The translations under genes were made by a program, and so were the position numbers. Shown piece after piece: positions 1 through 9,078 of a stretch of 64,000 bases of DNA; position 1 is the stretch's first letter, and the number at the start of each line of letters is the position of its first letter. The DNA is from Arthrobacter sp. S41 (GTDB lineage: Bacteria > Actinomycetota > Actinomycetes > Actinomycetales > Micrococcaceae). The notes beneath the pieces are model-generated. The model ran no database searches. It was not told the origin of the DNA and saw only the letters and a program-made list of their open reading frames with translations. Where the stretch lies: NCBI RefSeq assembly GCF_004320535.1, contig NZ_SIHY01000001.1, positions 1,054,001 to 1,118,000 of the forward strand, written 5' to 3'.

Positions 1-1338
1 AAGGTTTCCGGCAAGCCCGAATCCTCGAAGTCTTCAAAACAGGATTCCCCTAAGTCCAGCAACTCCTCGGGAACAAAAACTTATACGGTGAAGAGCGGCG
101 ACACGCTCAGCGCGATCGCCAGCAAGCACAACATGAGCCTGTCCTCGCTGTTGAGCAAGAACGACATCTCAGCCAGCAAGGTCATCTTCCCGGGTACCAA
201 GTTGAAGGTCAGCGGATCCAGCTCGGATTCGAAAGACCAGAATTCAACATCCAAGCCTAAGAGCAGCTCTTCGAGCTCCGCCACGTACACTGTAAAGGCC
301 GGAGACACCCTCGGCAGCATCGCGGTGAAGCTCAACATGAGCCTGTCCTCGCTATTGAGCAAGAACAACATCTCGGCAAGCAAGGTTATCTTCCCGGGCA
401 ACAAGCTGAAGATCAGCGGATCGAGTTCAAGCCACGAGTCCAACTCCTCCAAAAAGGAATCTTCCTCGTCGAGCACCTCGAGCTATACCGTGAAGTCAGG
501 CGATACGCTTGGTGGAATCGCAGTCAAGCACGACATGAGCCTCTCCGAGCTGCTTAAGATCAATGACATCTCGGCCAGCAAGCCAATTTATCCAGGCAGC
601 AAGATCAAGGTTTCGGGTGGTTCTTCTTCCTCTTCGAAGTCGACCGCTCAGAGCAAGCCAAAGGCAACGACTTCCACTTACACCGTGAAGTCCGGTGACA
701 CCCTCGGTGGAATCGCAGTCAAGCACGATATGTCTTTGAAGTCTTTGCTCAATCTGAATCCAAATTTGAGCACCAGCTCCCCGCTCAAGATTGGTACCAA
801 GATCAAGGTCTCGGGCTCAACCGTAGCGCCGACGAGCAATGTCAAGAAAGACAAGATCGGCAACACCTTTGAAGGTCGCACCTACGAAGATCATGTTGTC
901 AGCAGCGCCAACGAGAACAAGAACTACCTAGACTCAGTTGACGTTCCAAGCCGCGCAGAAATGCAGGCGTTGATTCGTTCCACCGCTCTGAGCATGGGTG
1001 TGGACCCGGCTTTGGCACAGGCACATGCTTATCAGGAATCCGGATTCAACATGCGCTCGGTCTCTCCAGCTAACGCAGTAGGCGTTATGCAGGTCTTGCC
1101 AAGCACCAGCGACTGGATTGCTTCCAGCATCGGTCAGAACCTCAACCCGCTGAACCCACGTGACAACGTGGTTGCCGGTGTTGCAGTCATCCGTTACAAC
1201 TTGAACAACACCGACGACCTGGACACTGCAATCGCAGCGTACTACCAGGGCCTGGGTGGCGTGAAGAAGTACGGCATGTACGAGGACACCAAGCGCTATG
1301 TTGCTAGCGTAAAGGCGCACATGAAGAACTTCCGCTAA
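1..1338 (+). CDS. LysM-repeat lytic transglycosylase (5' end outside window)
   Basis: Secreted or wall-bound peptidoglycan lytic transglycosylase. The frame is open from base 1, so the true start and signal peptide lie upstream. The visible 445 residues begin with the tail of one LysM repeat (KVSG), then four more repeats starting at 82, 286, 484 and 679, each opening YTVK(S/A)GDTL and closing near K(I/L)K(V/I)SG. They are joined by Ser/Lys-rich linkers. After a linker comes a C-terminal SLT (goose-type lysozyme-like) domain from about 955. The expected catalytic glutamate is codon 1036-1038 in AYQESGF, followed by the family's VGVMQVLPST and AAYYQGLGGV motifs. LysM repeats bind GlcNAc in peptidoglycan and SLT domains cleave the glycan strand with anhydro-muramic product. 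The gene faces the pdtaS-like gene across a strong hairpin. Function is clear from domains; the number of LysM repeats in the whole protein is unknown. Confidence 0.93.
   Translation, partial: KVSGKPESSKSSKQDSPKSSNSSGTKTYTVKSGDTLSAIASKHNMSLSSLLSKNDISASKVIFPGTKLKVSGSSSDSKDQNSTSKPKSSSSSSATYTVKAGDTLGSIAVKLNMSLSSLLSKNNISASKVIFPGNKLKISGSSSSHESNSSKKESSSSSTSSYTVKSGDTLGGIAVKHDMSLSELLKINDISASKPIYPGSKIKVSGGSSSSSKSTAQSKPKATTSTYTVKSGDTLGGIAVKHDMSLKSLLNLNPNLSTSSPLKIGTKIKVSGSTVAPTSNVKKDKIGNTFEGRTYEDHVVSSANENKNYLDSVDVPSRAEMQALIRSTALSMGVDPALAQAHAYQESGFNMRSVSPANAVGVMQVLPSTSDWIASSIGQNLNPLNPRDNVVAGVAVIRYNLNNTDDLDTAIAAYYQGLGGVKKYGMYEDTKRYVASVKAHMKNFR
82..816 (+). repeat. Four tandem LysM-coding repeats
   Basis: Four direct repeats of about 140 bp coding part, spaced roughly 195-204 bp apart (82, 286, 484, 679), encode near-identical LysM modules. 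Repeats 3 and 4 share an identical opening of 16 residues (YTVKSGDTLGGIAVKH). The similarity at the DNA level makes this region prone to unequal recombination and repeat-number change. Confidence 0.85.
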
Positions 1339-1346
1339 ATTGCAAA

Positions 1347-1390
1347 AACGATGGTCGGCCAAGCACTTAGATGCTTGGCCGACCATCGTT
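1347..1390. terminator. Bidirectional terminator between convergent genes
   Basis: Perfect 19-bp inverted repeat (1347-1365 and 1372-1390) with a 6-nt loop. It sits between the stop codon of the transglycosylase and that of the pdtaS-like gene. An A-run lies on the left (1344-1348) and T-rich sequence on the right (1401-1412), so it can serve both strands. Confidence 0.85.
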
Positions 1391-1414
1391 GTAGCTGCGG
1401 TCTTTTGTTTTTGC

Positions 1415-2902
1415 TTAGGAGTTTCTTCGTTCCAGGTCCAATGGCATGTCGATGAGGACCTTGGTTCCCCCGCCCTCTCTGGGCAACCAACGGATCTCAC
1501 CGGAGAGTTCACTTGTCACCAAGGTTCGAACGATTTGCAGGCCGAGCCCCTCACGTCGTGGCTCCGGGGGCAAGCCATGACCATTGTCTTCAATGACCAC
1601 GCGCAGCCAGTCCACACCGTCCGTACCAATGTAGCGCTCTGCGACCAACGAAACCTCGCCGTCGCGTTGCGCCAAACCATGTTCCACAGCGTTGGTAACC
1701 AATTCATTGATAACCAACGACAACGGAGTGGCTAGATCAGCGGCCAACATACCAAATTCGCCTTCTCGGCGTGTGGAGACGCGTTGTTCAGGCGACGCGA
1801 TTTCAACAATCAACCGGAACTGACGGTCCATCAGGTCATCAAATTTCACGGTCTCGTTTAGACCCTTAGACAGGAAGTCGTGAACCGACGCGATGGTCGA
1901 GACACGTCGCATTGCCTGTTCCAGGCCCTGCTTGCCATCTTCAGAGGTCATCCGACGCGACTGCATGCGCAGCAAGGCTGCGACTGTCTGCAGGTTGTTC
2001 TTGACCCGGTGGTGGATCTCTCGGATAGTCGCGTCCTTGGTGACCAATTCTTTTTCGCGACGACGAAGCTCTGTGACATCGCGGCACAGAACCAGTGCGC
2101 CCCAACGTTTGGATTCGTTGCGCAACGGAATTGCACGCAACGAAAGAGTGACACCACGGTGTTCAACTTCGGTACGCCACGGCATCTTGCCCTGAAGCAC
2201 CAGCGGGAGTGTTTCGTCTACCACCCGGCGGTCGCTGACCAAAGCCATGGTCAAGTCGGCTAGTGGCTGGCCTTGAAGGACATCCGCGGCACCGAGACGA
2301 CGGAAACCAGATACAGCGTTGGGGCTCGCGAATTCAACAACACCATCAACACTGAGTCGAATAAAACCATCACCGGCGCGTGGTGCACCTCGACGTGAAC
2401 CGGTGGGGCTGCCAAATTCTGGCCAGAGGCCGTGGGTACCCATTTTTAGCAGGTCATCTGCGCTTTGCCGGTACACCAATTCCAGGTTGGACGGGGTCCG
2501 TGATTGGTTCGGATCAAAGTGCGAGGTAATGACGGCTACGGGACGATTCTGGCGGACCAGAGGAATCGCTTGAACCGTGGTTAGGCCCAAGATGATGTCG
2601 TTACCGACCTGCTCCGCGGAGCGTTGAATTTGCAAGGTTTCCCATGCCTGATCCACCATGAGCCGTAAATCTTTACGAATGCGCTCTCCAACAAAGTCAC
2701 TATGGAAAGCAGTGTGAGAAGTTGAAGGGCGCACATGCGCTAAGGCTACATAAGAGCCATCGCCGGTGGGGAACCACAACACAAGGTCAGAGAATGAGAG
2801 ATCCGAGACCAGTTGCCAGTCCCCCACCAGCAGGTGGAGCCAGTCCTCATCACCGGGTGCTAGCGCAGCGCGTTGACGTAATTCTTCGGTGATGAGTGCC
2901 AT
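1415..2902 (-). CDS. pdtaS: PdtaS-like sensor histidine kinase
   Basis: Soluble sensor kinase of the HisKA_2/HWE type, 495 residues, close to the usual PdtaS length. The N-terminal half is a GAF-like region (about 1-150), followed by a PAS domain (about 180-285) ending in VLCRDVTELRRRE. The phosphoacceptor helix carries EIHHRVKNNLQT, then comes an HATPase domain with N-box INELVTNAVEHG, G1 VIEDNGHGLP and G2 EGLGLQIV. No membrane segment is seen. In mycobacteria PdtaS phosphorylates PdtaR, an RNA-binding ANTAR antiterminator; no such response regulator is in this window. The ATG lies 9 nt after the stop of the glutamate dehydrogenase gene, so the two are probably co-transcribed. The family call is firm; the exact signal is unknown. 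Confidence 0.88.
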   Translation of the reverse strand: MALITEELRQRAALAPGDEDWLHLLVGDWQLVSDLSFSDLVLWFPTGDGSYVALAHVRPSTSHTAFHSDFVGERIRKDLRLMVDQAWETLQIQRSAEQVGNDIILGLTTVQAIPLVRQNRPVAVITSHFDPNQSRTPSNLELVYRQSADDLLKMGTHGLWPEFGSPTGSRRGAPRAGDGFIRLSVDGVVEFASPNAVSGFRRLGAADVLQGQPLADLTMALVSDRRVVDETLPLVLQGKMPWRTEVEHRGVTLSLRAIPLRNESKRWGALVLCRDVTELRRREKELVTKDATIREIHHRVKNNLQTVAALLRMQSRRMTSEDGKQGLEQAMRRVSTIASVHDFLSKGLNETVKFDDLMDRQFRLIVEIASPEQRVSTRREGEFGMLAADLATPLSLVINELVTNAVEHGLAQRDGEVSLVAERYIGTDGVDWLRVVIEDNGHGLPPEPRREGLGLQIVRTLVTSELSGEIRWLPREGGGTKVLIDMPLDLERRNS

Positions 2903-2911
2903 TGGCGGTAT

Positions 2912-5900
2912 TTACCTTCGTACGATGGAACGCAACAGGCGAAGGGCAACGGACAGAGACGCCATGTCGTCTCGTTCGAGGCTGTTCACTTCAGCAAACA
3001 TTGTCTTCGCACGATCTAGGTTAGCCGCGTTTACGTTCTCCCAAGCAGCAACACGCTCTGATGGATCTGCAATATCCCCATGCGCTTCCAAGATGTTGCC
3101 GGTCAGATCCATGATTGTTGTGTACAGGTCGTCACGCATCGCTGCACGAGCCAGCGCCTGCCAACGATCCGATCGAGGCAATCGCGTAATCCGATTCAAC
3201 AGACTGTCCACGCCAAACAGGTCGTAAAGCACGAAGTACGTTTCCGCTACCTTGATTGGAGAAATCGAAGTGCGGTGCACATACTGCGCGATGTCCAGCA
3301 AAGCGAAGGACTCGAACTGCGTAGCCCACATGCTCGCACGAAGTTCTGGAATGTCGTATCCCAGCGCTTCGTCACGCCATTCGTTAAACCGCACAAGGTC
3401 TTTTCCACGAAGGATAGTAGGCAAGGCCTTACGCAGCTGCGTCACGGTGTCCTTGAAGCGATTTACCGCCTCGGTGACTAGTAGCTGCTCATCGACGCCG
3501 TTGATGAACCAACGGGTGGCGCGGTCCAGCAAACGACGCATGTCGTGGTGCTGACGTCCCCAGTGATCCAGGCTAGTTCCTGCAGGCTGGGCATTGATGG
3601 CATCAAACTGACGGTCAAATCCGTAGATCTCGCGCAGTGCGCAGAAGACCTTGGCGATCTGAACTTCGTTGGCACCAGTTTCTTCCATTGCGCGGAATAC
3701 GTAGGTGATACCGCCGACGTTGACTACGTCATTGGCAACTACGGTGGCAATGATTTCCTTACGCAGCGGATGGCTCTGCAGCTGATCTCCGAATCGCTCT
3801 ACGAGCTTTTCAGGGAAGTACCCGCGCAGGATCTGCGCGAAGTACGGATCATCAGCAATATCCGATTCAGTCAACGCATTAGCCAACTGGATCTTGGAAT
3901 ATGCGGCGAGCACCGAAAGTTCTGGAGTCGTCATGGCTCCGCCCGAGGCCCGGCGTTCTTCAAGCTGTGCGGTGCTTGGCAGGAATTCCAACTCGCGGTT
4001 GAGGTCCGCTGCGGATTCAAGCCACTGCATGAGGCGCTCATAGGCAGGAGCCCACGCCAACGCTGCATGCTTTTCGTTGAGCAACAACACGTTCTGCTCG
4101 AAGTTGGTCTTCAAAACAAGGTCGCCAACATTGTCAGTCATCGACAGCAAGAAATCAGTGCGCTCTTCAGTGCTCAAGTTTCCGGCTGCGATCTGACGAT
4201 CAACAAATATCTTGATGTTGACTTCACGGTCTGAGGTATCAACGCCAGCAGAGTTATCAATGGCGTCGGTATTGAGCAGTACACCGTTATTAGCAGCTTC
4301 GATACGACCCAGCTGGGTCATGCCCAAGTTACCGCCTTCACCGACCACGTTGGCACGCAGGTCCTTGCCGTCAATGCGGAATGCATCGTTGGCGCGGTCT
4401 CCGACCTGACCGTTGGTTTCGGTGGATGCCTTGACGTAGGTGCCAATGCCGCCGTTGTACAGCAGGTCAACCGGAGCGGACAGAATTGCCTTGAGCAATT
4501 CGTTAGGGCTCATCTTGACCGTTCCAGCGCTCAGTCCCAAGACTTCGCGGACCTCTGCAGTAATCGGGATCGACTTGAGGCTTCGCGAGTACACGCCGCC
4601 ACCAGCCGAGATGAGTTCCTTGTTGTAGTCCGCCCAGCTGGAGCGAGGCAGGTCGTACAGGCGCTGACGTTCGTCAAAAGCAACCTGCGCGTTCGGTGTT
4701 GGGTCCAAGAAAATGTCGCGGTGGTCAAAGGCCGCCAGCAACTTCACGGTCGGAGTACGACGCAGTCCGTTACCGAAGACGTCGCCGGACATGTCGCCCA
4801 CGCCTACTGCGCTGAACTCATCACTCTGGGTATCAACACCGAGCTGGAAGAAGTGACGCTTGACCGATTCCCACGCACCTCGCGCGGTGATGCCCATGCC
4901 CTTGTGGTCATAACCAACCGAACCGCCCGAAGCGAAGGCATCGCCCAGCCAGTGTCCCTTTTCTGCGGACAGTGAGTTAGCGATATCGGAGAAGCTTGCA
5001 GTGCCCTTATCGGCAGCAACAACCAGGTACGAGTCATCGCCATCGCGGCGCACAACGTTTTCGGGAGCTACGATGTGCTCCCCCTCTGCGTCGGCCACCA
5101 TGTTGTCGGTCAGCTGCAGCAAGGTGCTGATGAAGACCTTGTACGCGCCCTTGCCTTCTTCAAGCCAGGCGCCACGATCCTGAGCAGGGTTAGGCAGCTG
5201 CTTGGCGTAGAAGCCACCCTTAGCTCCGGTCGGAACGATGACCGAGTTCTTCACCATCTGAGCCTTGACTAGCCCAAGAACTTCGGTACGGAAGTCTTCT
5301 CGACGGTCCGACCAACGTAGGCCACCGCGTGCAACGGCTCCGAACCTGAAGTGGGTTCCTTCAACGCGTGGCGAGTAAACCCACAACTCGTGCTTTGGAC
5401 GTGGGAACGGCGCAAAGTCGATCTCCTCAGGAGCCAGCTTGAAGGCCAACGCCTGATGAGCGGTGAAGTAGTTGGTTCGCTTGGTAGCTTCAATGACCTT
5501 GACGAAGCGGCGAAGCAAGGTATCAGCGTCCAGTGTTGGCACTGCTTCAAGTGCTTGCGCAATCTTTTCCTTAGCAGCTTCACGAGCTACCTCGGATGCT
5601 TCACTGCTCAAGGCAGGATCGAAGGTAGCTTGGAAAAGCTCCACAATGCTGTGGGTTACCGAAGCGTTGTCCACCAGGGTGTTGGCGATAAAGCCGGTGG
5701 AGTTAGGCACTCCGAGCTGCAACAGGTAGTGAGCGTAGGCGCGCAACATGGCCACCTGCTCCCAGGACAGTCCTTCGCGCAAAACCAACGCATTCAAGCT
5801 GTCGGATTCAGCTACGTTGCGAACTACCGCGCTGTAAGCTTCAGCCAGTTTGGTTTCGACAGAGCTGAAATCGATCGCTTCATCGAACTTCAAACCCATG

Positions 5901-7741
5901 TCGTATATGTAGCGCTGTCCGATGCCCTCTGGGTTCAACTCGTAAGGTCGTTCATCAACAACCTCAAGTCCCAGATCCTGCAGTACTGGCAAGATCCGTG
6001 AGAGCAACAAAGGACGCGTCACGAAAATCTTCATGCGCTTTGAGACTGGTGATTTTTCATCACGGCTGGTCGGGTCGTAGAAGGAAACGACCGGTCCGCT
6101 TTCAGTATCTTCATCAAGGCTGGAAAGCAGGTTGACGTCCTTGAACGCATCCTCAATTTCAAACTGAACCTTGTAGGCAGCCGGGAAGGCCTCGGCCCAA
6201 GCGTTGGAGAGCGTATTGGCGTCGCCCAGTTCCAAGTTGGTTCGCGCGGTGTCAACGATGGCATCAGACCAGGAGCGAACGGCCTTAGCAATACGTTCCT
6301 CTAGAGCGTTACGGTCCACCTGCGGGTTGGATCCGTTGCGCTGCAGACGTAGGCGGTAGAACAGTCGGACCAATGCGCCGGCACCAAGCTGTGCTTCGTA
6401 CTCAACCGAGTCCGCATTGAAGGTGTCCTGCAGTTCCTGCTCAACACGCAGTCGTACCGCGGTGGAGAAACGATCACGGGGCAAGAAGACCATTGCGGTG
6501 ACAAAGCGACCGTAATCGTCGGTGCGCACGAAGACTGAAGTGCGACGTCGTTCCTGCAGACGCAGGATTCCCAGTGCGGTTTGGGTCAGGTCCTCCACCG
6601 TAATCTGGAACATCTCATCACGAGGGTAGCTTTCCAAGATGGTGGTGATGTCCTTGCCAGAGTGGGAATTCACAGCGAATCCCGTGCTCTTCAGGACGGC
6701 CTGAACCTTCTCGCGAACTACTGGAACGGTCTTGACGCTTGAGGTGTAAACGCTAGAGGCGAATAGACCGATGAAGCGGCGTTCACCGTTAACTTCACCG
6801 TTAGCGTCAAAGCTCTTCACACCTACGTAGTCCAGGTACACGCCACGGTGCACCGTTGAACGTGAGTTAGCTTTGGTAATGATCAGCGCGCTCTTATCGC
6901 GTGCGGTGATGCGACCTTGCTTGGTCAAATGCTGCGGGCCCTGAGATTCAACTTCCCGCATGAGTCCAAGGCCGCTACCAGCACGGGCAACAAGAACTTC
7001 TTCACCATCAACGCATTCCAGATCGTATTCTCGGTATCCGAGGAATGTGAACTGACCATCTGCCATCCAGTCGAGCAGCTCAGCTGCCTGGGACAGCTCT
7101 GCGATCTGTTCAGCGTGCGCGGTCTGTGGCAGGGTATGCGCGATGTTTTTTGCCTGGTCCAACATTTCTGGCCAGTCGTTGACCGCAACGCGAACATCTG
7201 ACAGAACGCTGTAGAGTCGCTCCACCAGTTCTTCAGCCTGCTGATCGCTCAACTCACGAGCCAGTTCGATGGAAATCCATGATTCGACATGGGTGGCCGA
7301 ACCTGCGGAGATCAGGGTGCTGAGATCAGACAGCGCTGCGGTGTCACCACTGGCAACATGCTGTAGGCCTGCGTGGCTAATCTTGACGATTTCGCCACTT
7401 TGATCATCACGAGAGACCACAAAAGTCGGGTGTACCACGAGCTGAATTGGCGAATTAAGCTGAACCAATGCTGCGGTGACCGAATCAACCAAGAATGGCA
7501 TGTCATCGGTGACGATGTGAACTACGGAGATTCCGTTATTTCGAGTGATGGCAACGTTAGGGGTATCCGCTTCGCGCTCATAACCGATTTCAAGGTGTGC
7601 CGCCACTCGCGATTCGAGTTCGTCGGGCCGGTAGGCCGCCACGTCCTCGGTCGCAATCTGGCCATAGTACTCGCTCACCAATTTTGGGGTGAGAGTCGCA
7701 TCCATGAATGATTCTGACATGCTGGATTCCGACGAGTTCAA
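2912..7741 (-). CDS. NAD-dependent glutamate dehydrogenase, large (about 180 kDa) type
   Basis: Catabolic NAD-specific glutamate dehydrogenase of the giant Bac_GDH family, converting glutamate to 2-oxoglutarate and ammonium in the cytosol. Length (about 1609 residues) matches the family. It has an N-terminal ACT-like regulatory region (VVHIVTDDMPFLVDSV near residue 80) and a central catalytic core with GGLRWSDRREDFRTEVLGLVK, AQMVKNSVIVPTGAKGGF, a Rossmann-like part with VGVGDMSGDVFGNG, and VVGEGGNLGMTQLGR. The start is chosen as the TTG at 7741 because a GGAGG lies 7 nt upstream; an in-frame ATG at 7720 and another TTG at 7804 lack such a site. The gene follows the cpaE-like gene by 65 nt and precedes pdtaS by 9 nt. 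Function is secure; the exact start is likely but not certain. Confidence 0.93.
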   Translation of the reverse strand: MNSSESSMSESFMDATLTPKLVSEYYGQIATEDVAAYRPDELESRVAAHLEIGYEREADTPNVAITRNNGISVVHIVTDDMPFLVDSVTAALVQLNSPIQLVVHPTFVVSRDDQSGEIVKISHAGLQHVASGDTAALSDLSTLISAGSATHVESWISIELARELSDQQAEELVERLYSVLSDVRVAVNDWPEMLDQAKNIAHTLPQTAHAEQIAELSQAAELLDWMADGQFTFLGYREYDLECVDGEEVLVARAGSGLGLMREVESQGPQHLTKQGRITARDKSALIITKANSRSTVHRGVYLDYVGVKSFDANGEVNGERRFIGLFASSVYTSSVKTVPVVREKVQAVLKSTGFAVNSHSGKDITTILESYPRDEMFQITVEDLTQTALGILRLQERRRTSVFVRTDDYGRFVTAMVFLPRDRFSTAVRLRVEQELQDTFNADSVEYEAQLGAGALVRLFYRLRLQRNGSNPQVDRNALEERIAKAVRSWSDAIVDTARTNLELGDANTLSNAWAEAFPAAYKVQFEIEDAFKDVNLLSSLDEDTESGPVVSFYDPTSRDEKSPVSKRMKIFVTRPLLLSRILPVLQDLGLEVVDERPYELNPEGIGQRYIYDMGLKFDEAIDFSSVETKLAEAYSAVVRNVAESDSLNALVLREGLSWEQVAMLRAYAHYLLQLGVPNSTGFIANTLVDNASVTHSIVELFQATFDPALSSEASEVAREAAKEKIAQALEAVPTLDADTLLRRFVKVIEATKRTNYFTAHQALAFKLAPEEIDFAPFPRPKHELWVYSPRVEGTHFRFGAVARGGLRWSDRREDFRTEVLGLVKAQMVKNSVIVPTGAKGGFYAKQLPNPAQDRGAWLEEGKGAYKVFISTLLQLTDNMVADAEGEHIVAPENVVRRDGDDSYLVVAADKGTASFSDIANSLSAEKGHWLGDAFASGGSVGYDHKGMGITARGAWESVKRHFFQLGVDTQSDEFSAVGVGDMSGDVFGNGLRRTPTVKLLAAFDHRDIFLDPTPNAQVAFDERQRLYDLPRSSWADYNKELISAGGGVYSRSLKSIPITAEVREVLGLSAGTVKMSPNELLKAILSAPVDLLYNGGIGTYVKASTETNGQVGDRANDAFRIDGKDLRANVVGEGGNLGMTQLGRIEAANNGVLLNTDAIDNSAGVDTSDREVNIKIFVDRQIAAGNLSTEERTDFLLSMTDNVGDLVLKTNFEQNVLLLNEKHAALAWAPAYERLMQWLESAADLNRELEFLPSTAQLEERRASGGAMTTPELSVLAAYSKIQLANALTESDIADDPYFAQILRGYFPEKLVERFGDQLQSHPLRKEIIATVVANDVVNVGGITYVFRAMEETGANEVQIAKVFCALREIYGFDRQFDAINAQPAGTSLDHWGRQHHDMRRLLDRATRWFINGVDEQLLVTEAVNRFKDTVTQLRKALPTILRGKDLVRFNEWRDEALGYDIPELRASMWATQFESFALLDIAQYVHRTSISPIKVAETYFVLYDLFGVDSLLNRITRLPRSDRWQALARAAMRDDLYTTIMDLTGNILEAHGDIADPSERVAAWENVNAANLDRAKTMFAEVNSLERDDMASLSVALRLLRSIVRR

Positions 7742-7806
7742 CTGAACGCCTCCAAGAACAAAGTTCGATGTGCCCGCGCCGTTGCGGGTCACTAGTCTAA
7801 TCAACC

Positions 7807-9078
7807 CTACCCGGTTTTCACGTCCTGAGTTCGTGCATTCCTGCTAAATCGACGAGTTGCCCGTTTCTTGGGGATATCCGTAGATTTTATGCCGGTCAAA
7901 GACCGAATTTCAGAACGCAATGAACTCTTAGGTGCAATCTCCAGTAAAGGGCTTCCTGCTAACACTGACGCACTACAGACGGCGCTGTCATTGGGCATAA
8001 AGCCAACCACGTCGTGCATTGGACCAAAGCGATCCCAAGCTTCGATTAATCGGCGTTTTGGACTGCGTCCGCTACTGGAGACGCTGACCCTGTTGAAAAC
8101 AATTTTTGGTTGCAGACCCCCATAGGATTCTTCAAGTTCGTCGATGGCACGCAAGGCTCGTGGAATGCCGACGCTATCTGAATTCACGACCATGAAAATG
8201 TCATCCGAACACTGAAGCATCTCAACGGTCACTGCGTTGCGTTGAGGTGCTTGGGTGTCAAAGCTCAGCTGTTCGTCCATGGCAATGTGTGGCGCCAAGT
8301 CTAGGACGACCACGTCATAGTGTTCCTTGAACGTCATTGACGCTCGCCGCAATGCCGAGGCCCGCACTTCAGGCCATCTGCTCGAACGAGGAATTCCAGT
8401 ACCTACCCGAATCGTGGTGTCACCGACTTGGACCAGCGAGCAAGCGGCATTGAGCCGAGCGATGTCCGAGCTACCCGAGTCAATGATGCGGCAAATTTGG
8501 GCTACCGATGCCGATTCATCCATAAGGCCCAGCTGAATGGATATCGAGGCAGCGTAAGTATCGGCATCGAGTAGTACAACGTTTTTTCCTGCGGCTGCTA
8601 GCTCCACCGCGTAGTTCAACGCGATAGTGCTTCGCCCTGGAGAGCCAGGTGCACTCCAGAAGCTAACGATCTTTCCCGCGGTACGCGGTTCCTTTTCGGT
8701 CAGGTGTGGGGAGACCTTGTCCTTGCTGCTTTCAGGTTGCCTCAGCGAAAGAACCGTAGCTGCAATTCGCTGTTCAAGATCTGAAATCGCAATGTCTGCT
8801 GGCACTTGTAGAACATCTGGCGTGGGTTTGAGATCGGATGGGTTTTCTAGCATGCAGACTATCGCTGTGCGGTTGATCAGCAAGTCATCAACTTGTTCCA
8901 TGGGCGGGACAAGATGCGAGTCGGCTACTAGCAAGACGTCCGCGGCTCCCGTGGCGCAGGCGGCGACAGCTTCAGCAATGTCAGAGCAAACACGGGTGAC
9001 AATGAGTTCACCTTGGTAGCCCTCAATCTGCCTGACGATGGATTCTTGACCTCCCAACACCACTACTGAGATGCTCAT
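7807..9078 (-). CDS. CpaE/TadZ-like MinD-family P-loop protein
   Basis: 423-residue protein with a receiver-like N-terminal domain (about 1-110, no obvious phosphoacceptor context) and a MinD/ParA-type P-loop domain from about residue 136. This arrangement is typical of CpaE/TadZ, which place Tad pilus machinery at the pole. The Walker A region reads SAPGSPGRST (142-151): the signature lysine is absent and the P-loop lysine is arginine at about 149. Walker B-like VVVLDLAP and the VLLDADTYAAS stretch are present. It overlaps the SAF-domain gene by 4 nt (ATGA), so the two are translationally coupled. No CpaF ATPase, TadB/C, prepilin or secretin gene is in the window, so a pilus role is not supported here. 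It may localise another envelope machine. Confidence 0.75.
   Translation of the reverse strand: MSISVVVLGGQESIVRQIEGYQGELIVTRVCSDIAEAVAACATGAADVLLVADSHLVPPMEQVDDLLINRTAIVCMLENPSDLKPTPDVLQVPADIAISDLEQRIAATVLSLRQPESSKDKVSPHLTEKEPRTAGKIVSFWSAPGSPGRSTIALNYAVELAAAGKNVVLLDADTYAASISIQLGLMDESASVAQICRIIDSGSSDIARLNAACSLVQVGDTTIRVGTGIPRSSRWPEVRASALRRASMTFKEHYDVVVLDLAPHIAMDEQLSFDTQAPQRNAVTVEMLQCSDDIFMVVNSDSVGIPRALRAIDELEESYGGLQPKIVFNRVSVSSSGRSPKRRLIEAWDRFGPMHDVVGFMPNDSAVCSASVLAGSPLLEIAPKSSLRSEIRSLTGIKSTDIPKKRATRRFSRNARTQDVKTG

Noticed and set aside
3545-4234. 229-codon plus-strand frame within the glutamate dehydrogenase gene
   Set aside because: Shadow frame; its sequence has no domain and the sense strand is conserved.
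5351-6001. 216-codon open frame antisense to the glutamate dehydrogenase gene
   Set aside because: Opposite strand of a conserved core enzyme region with no recognisable motif or promoter.
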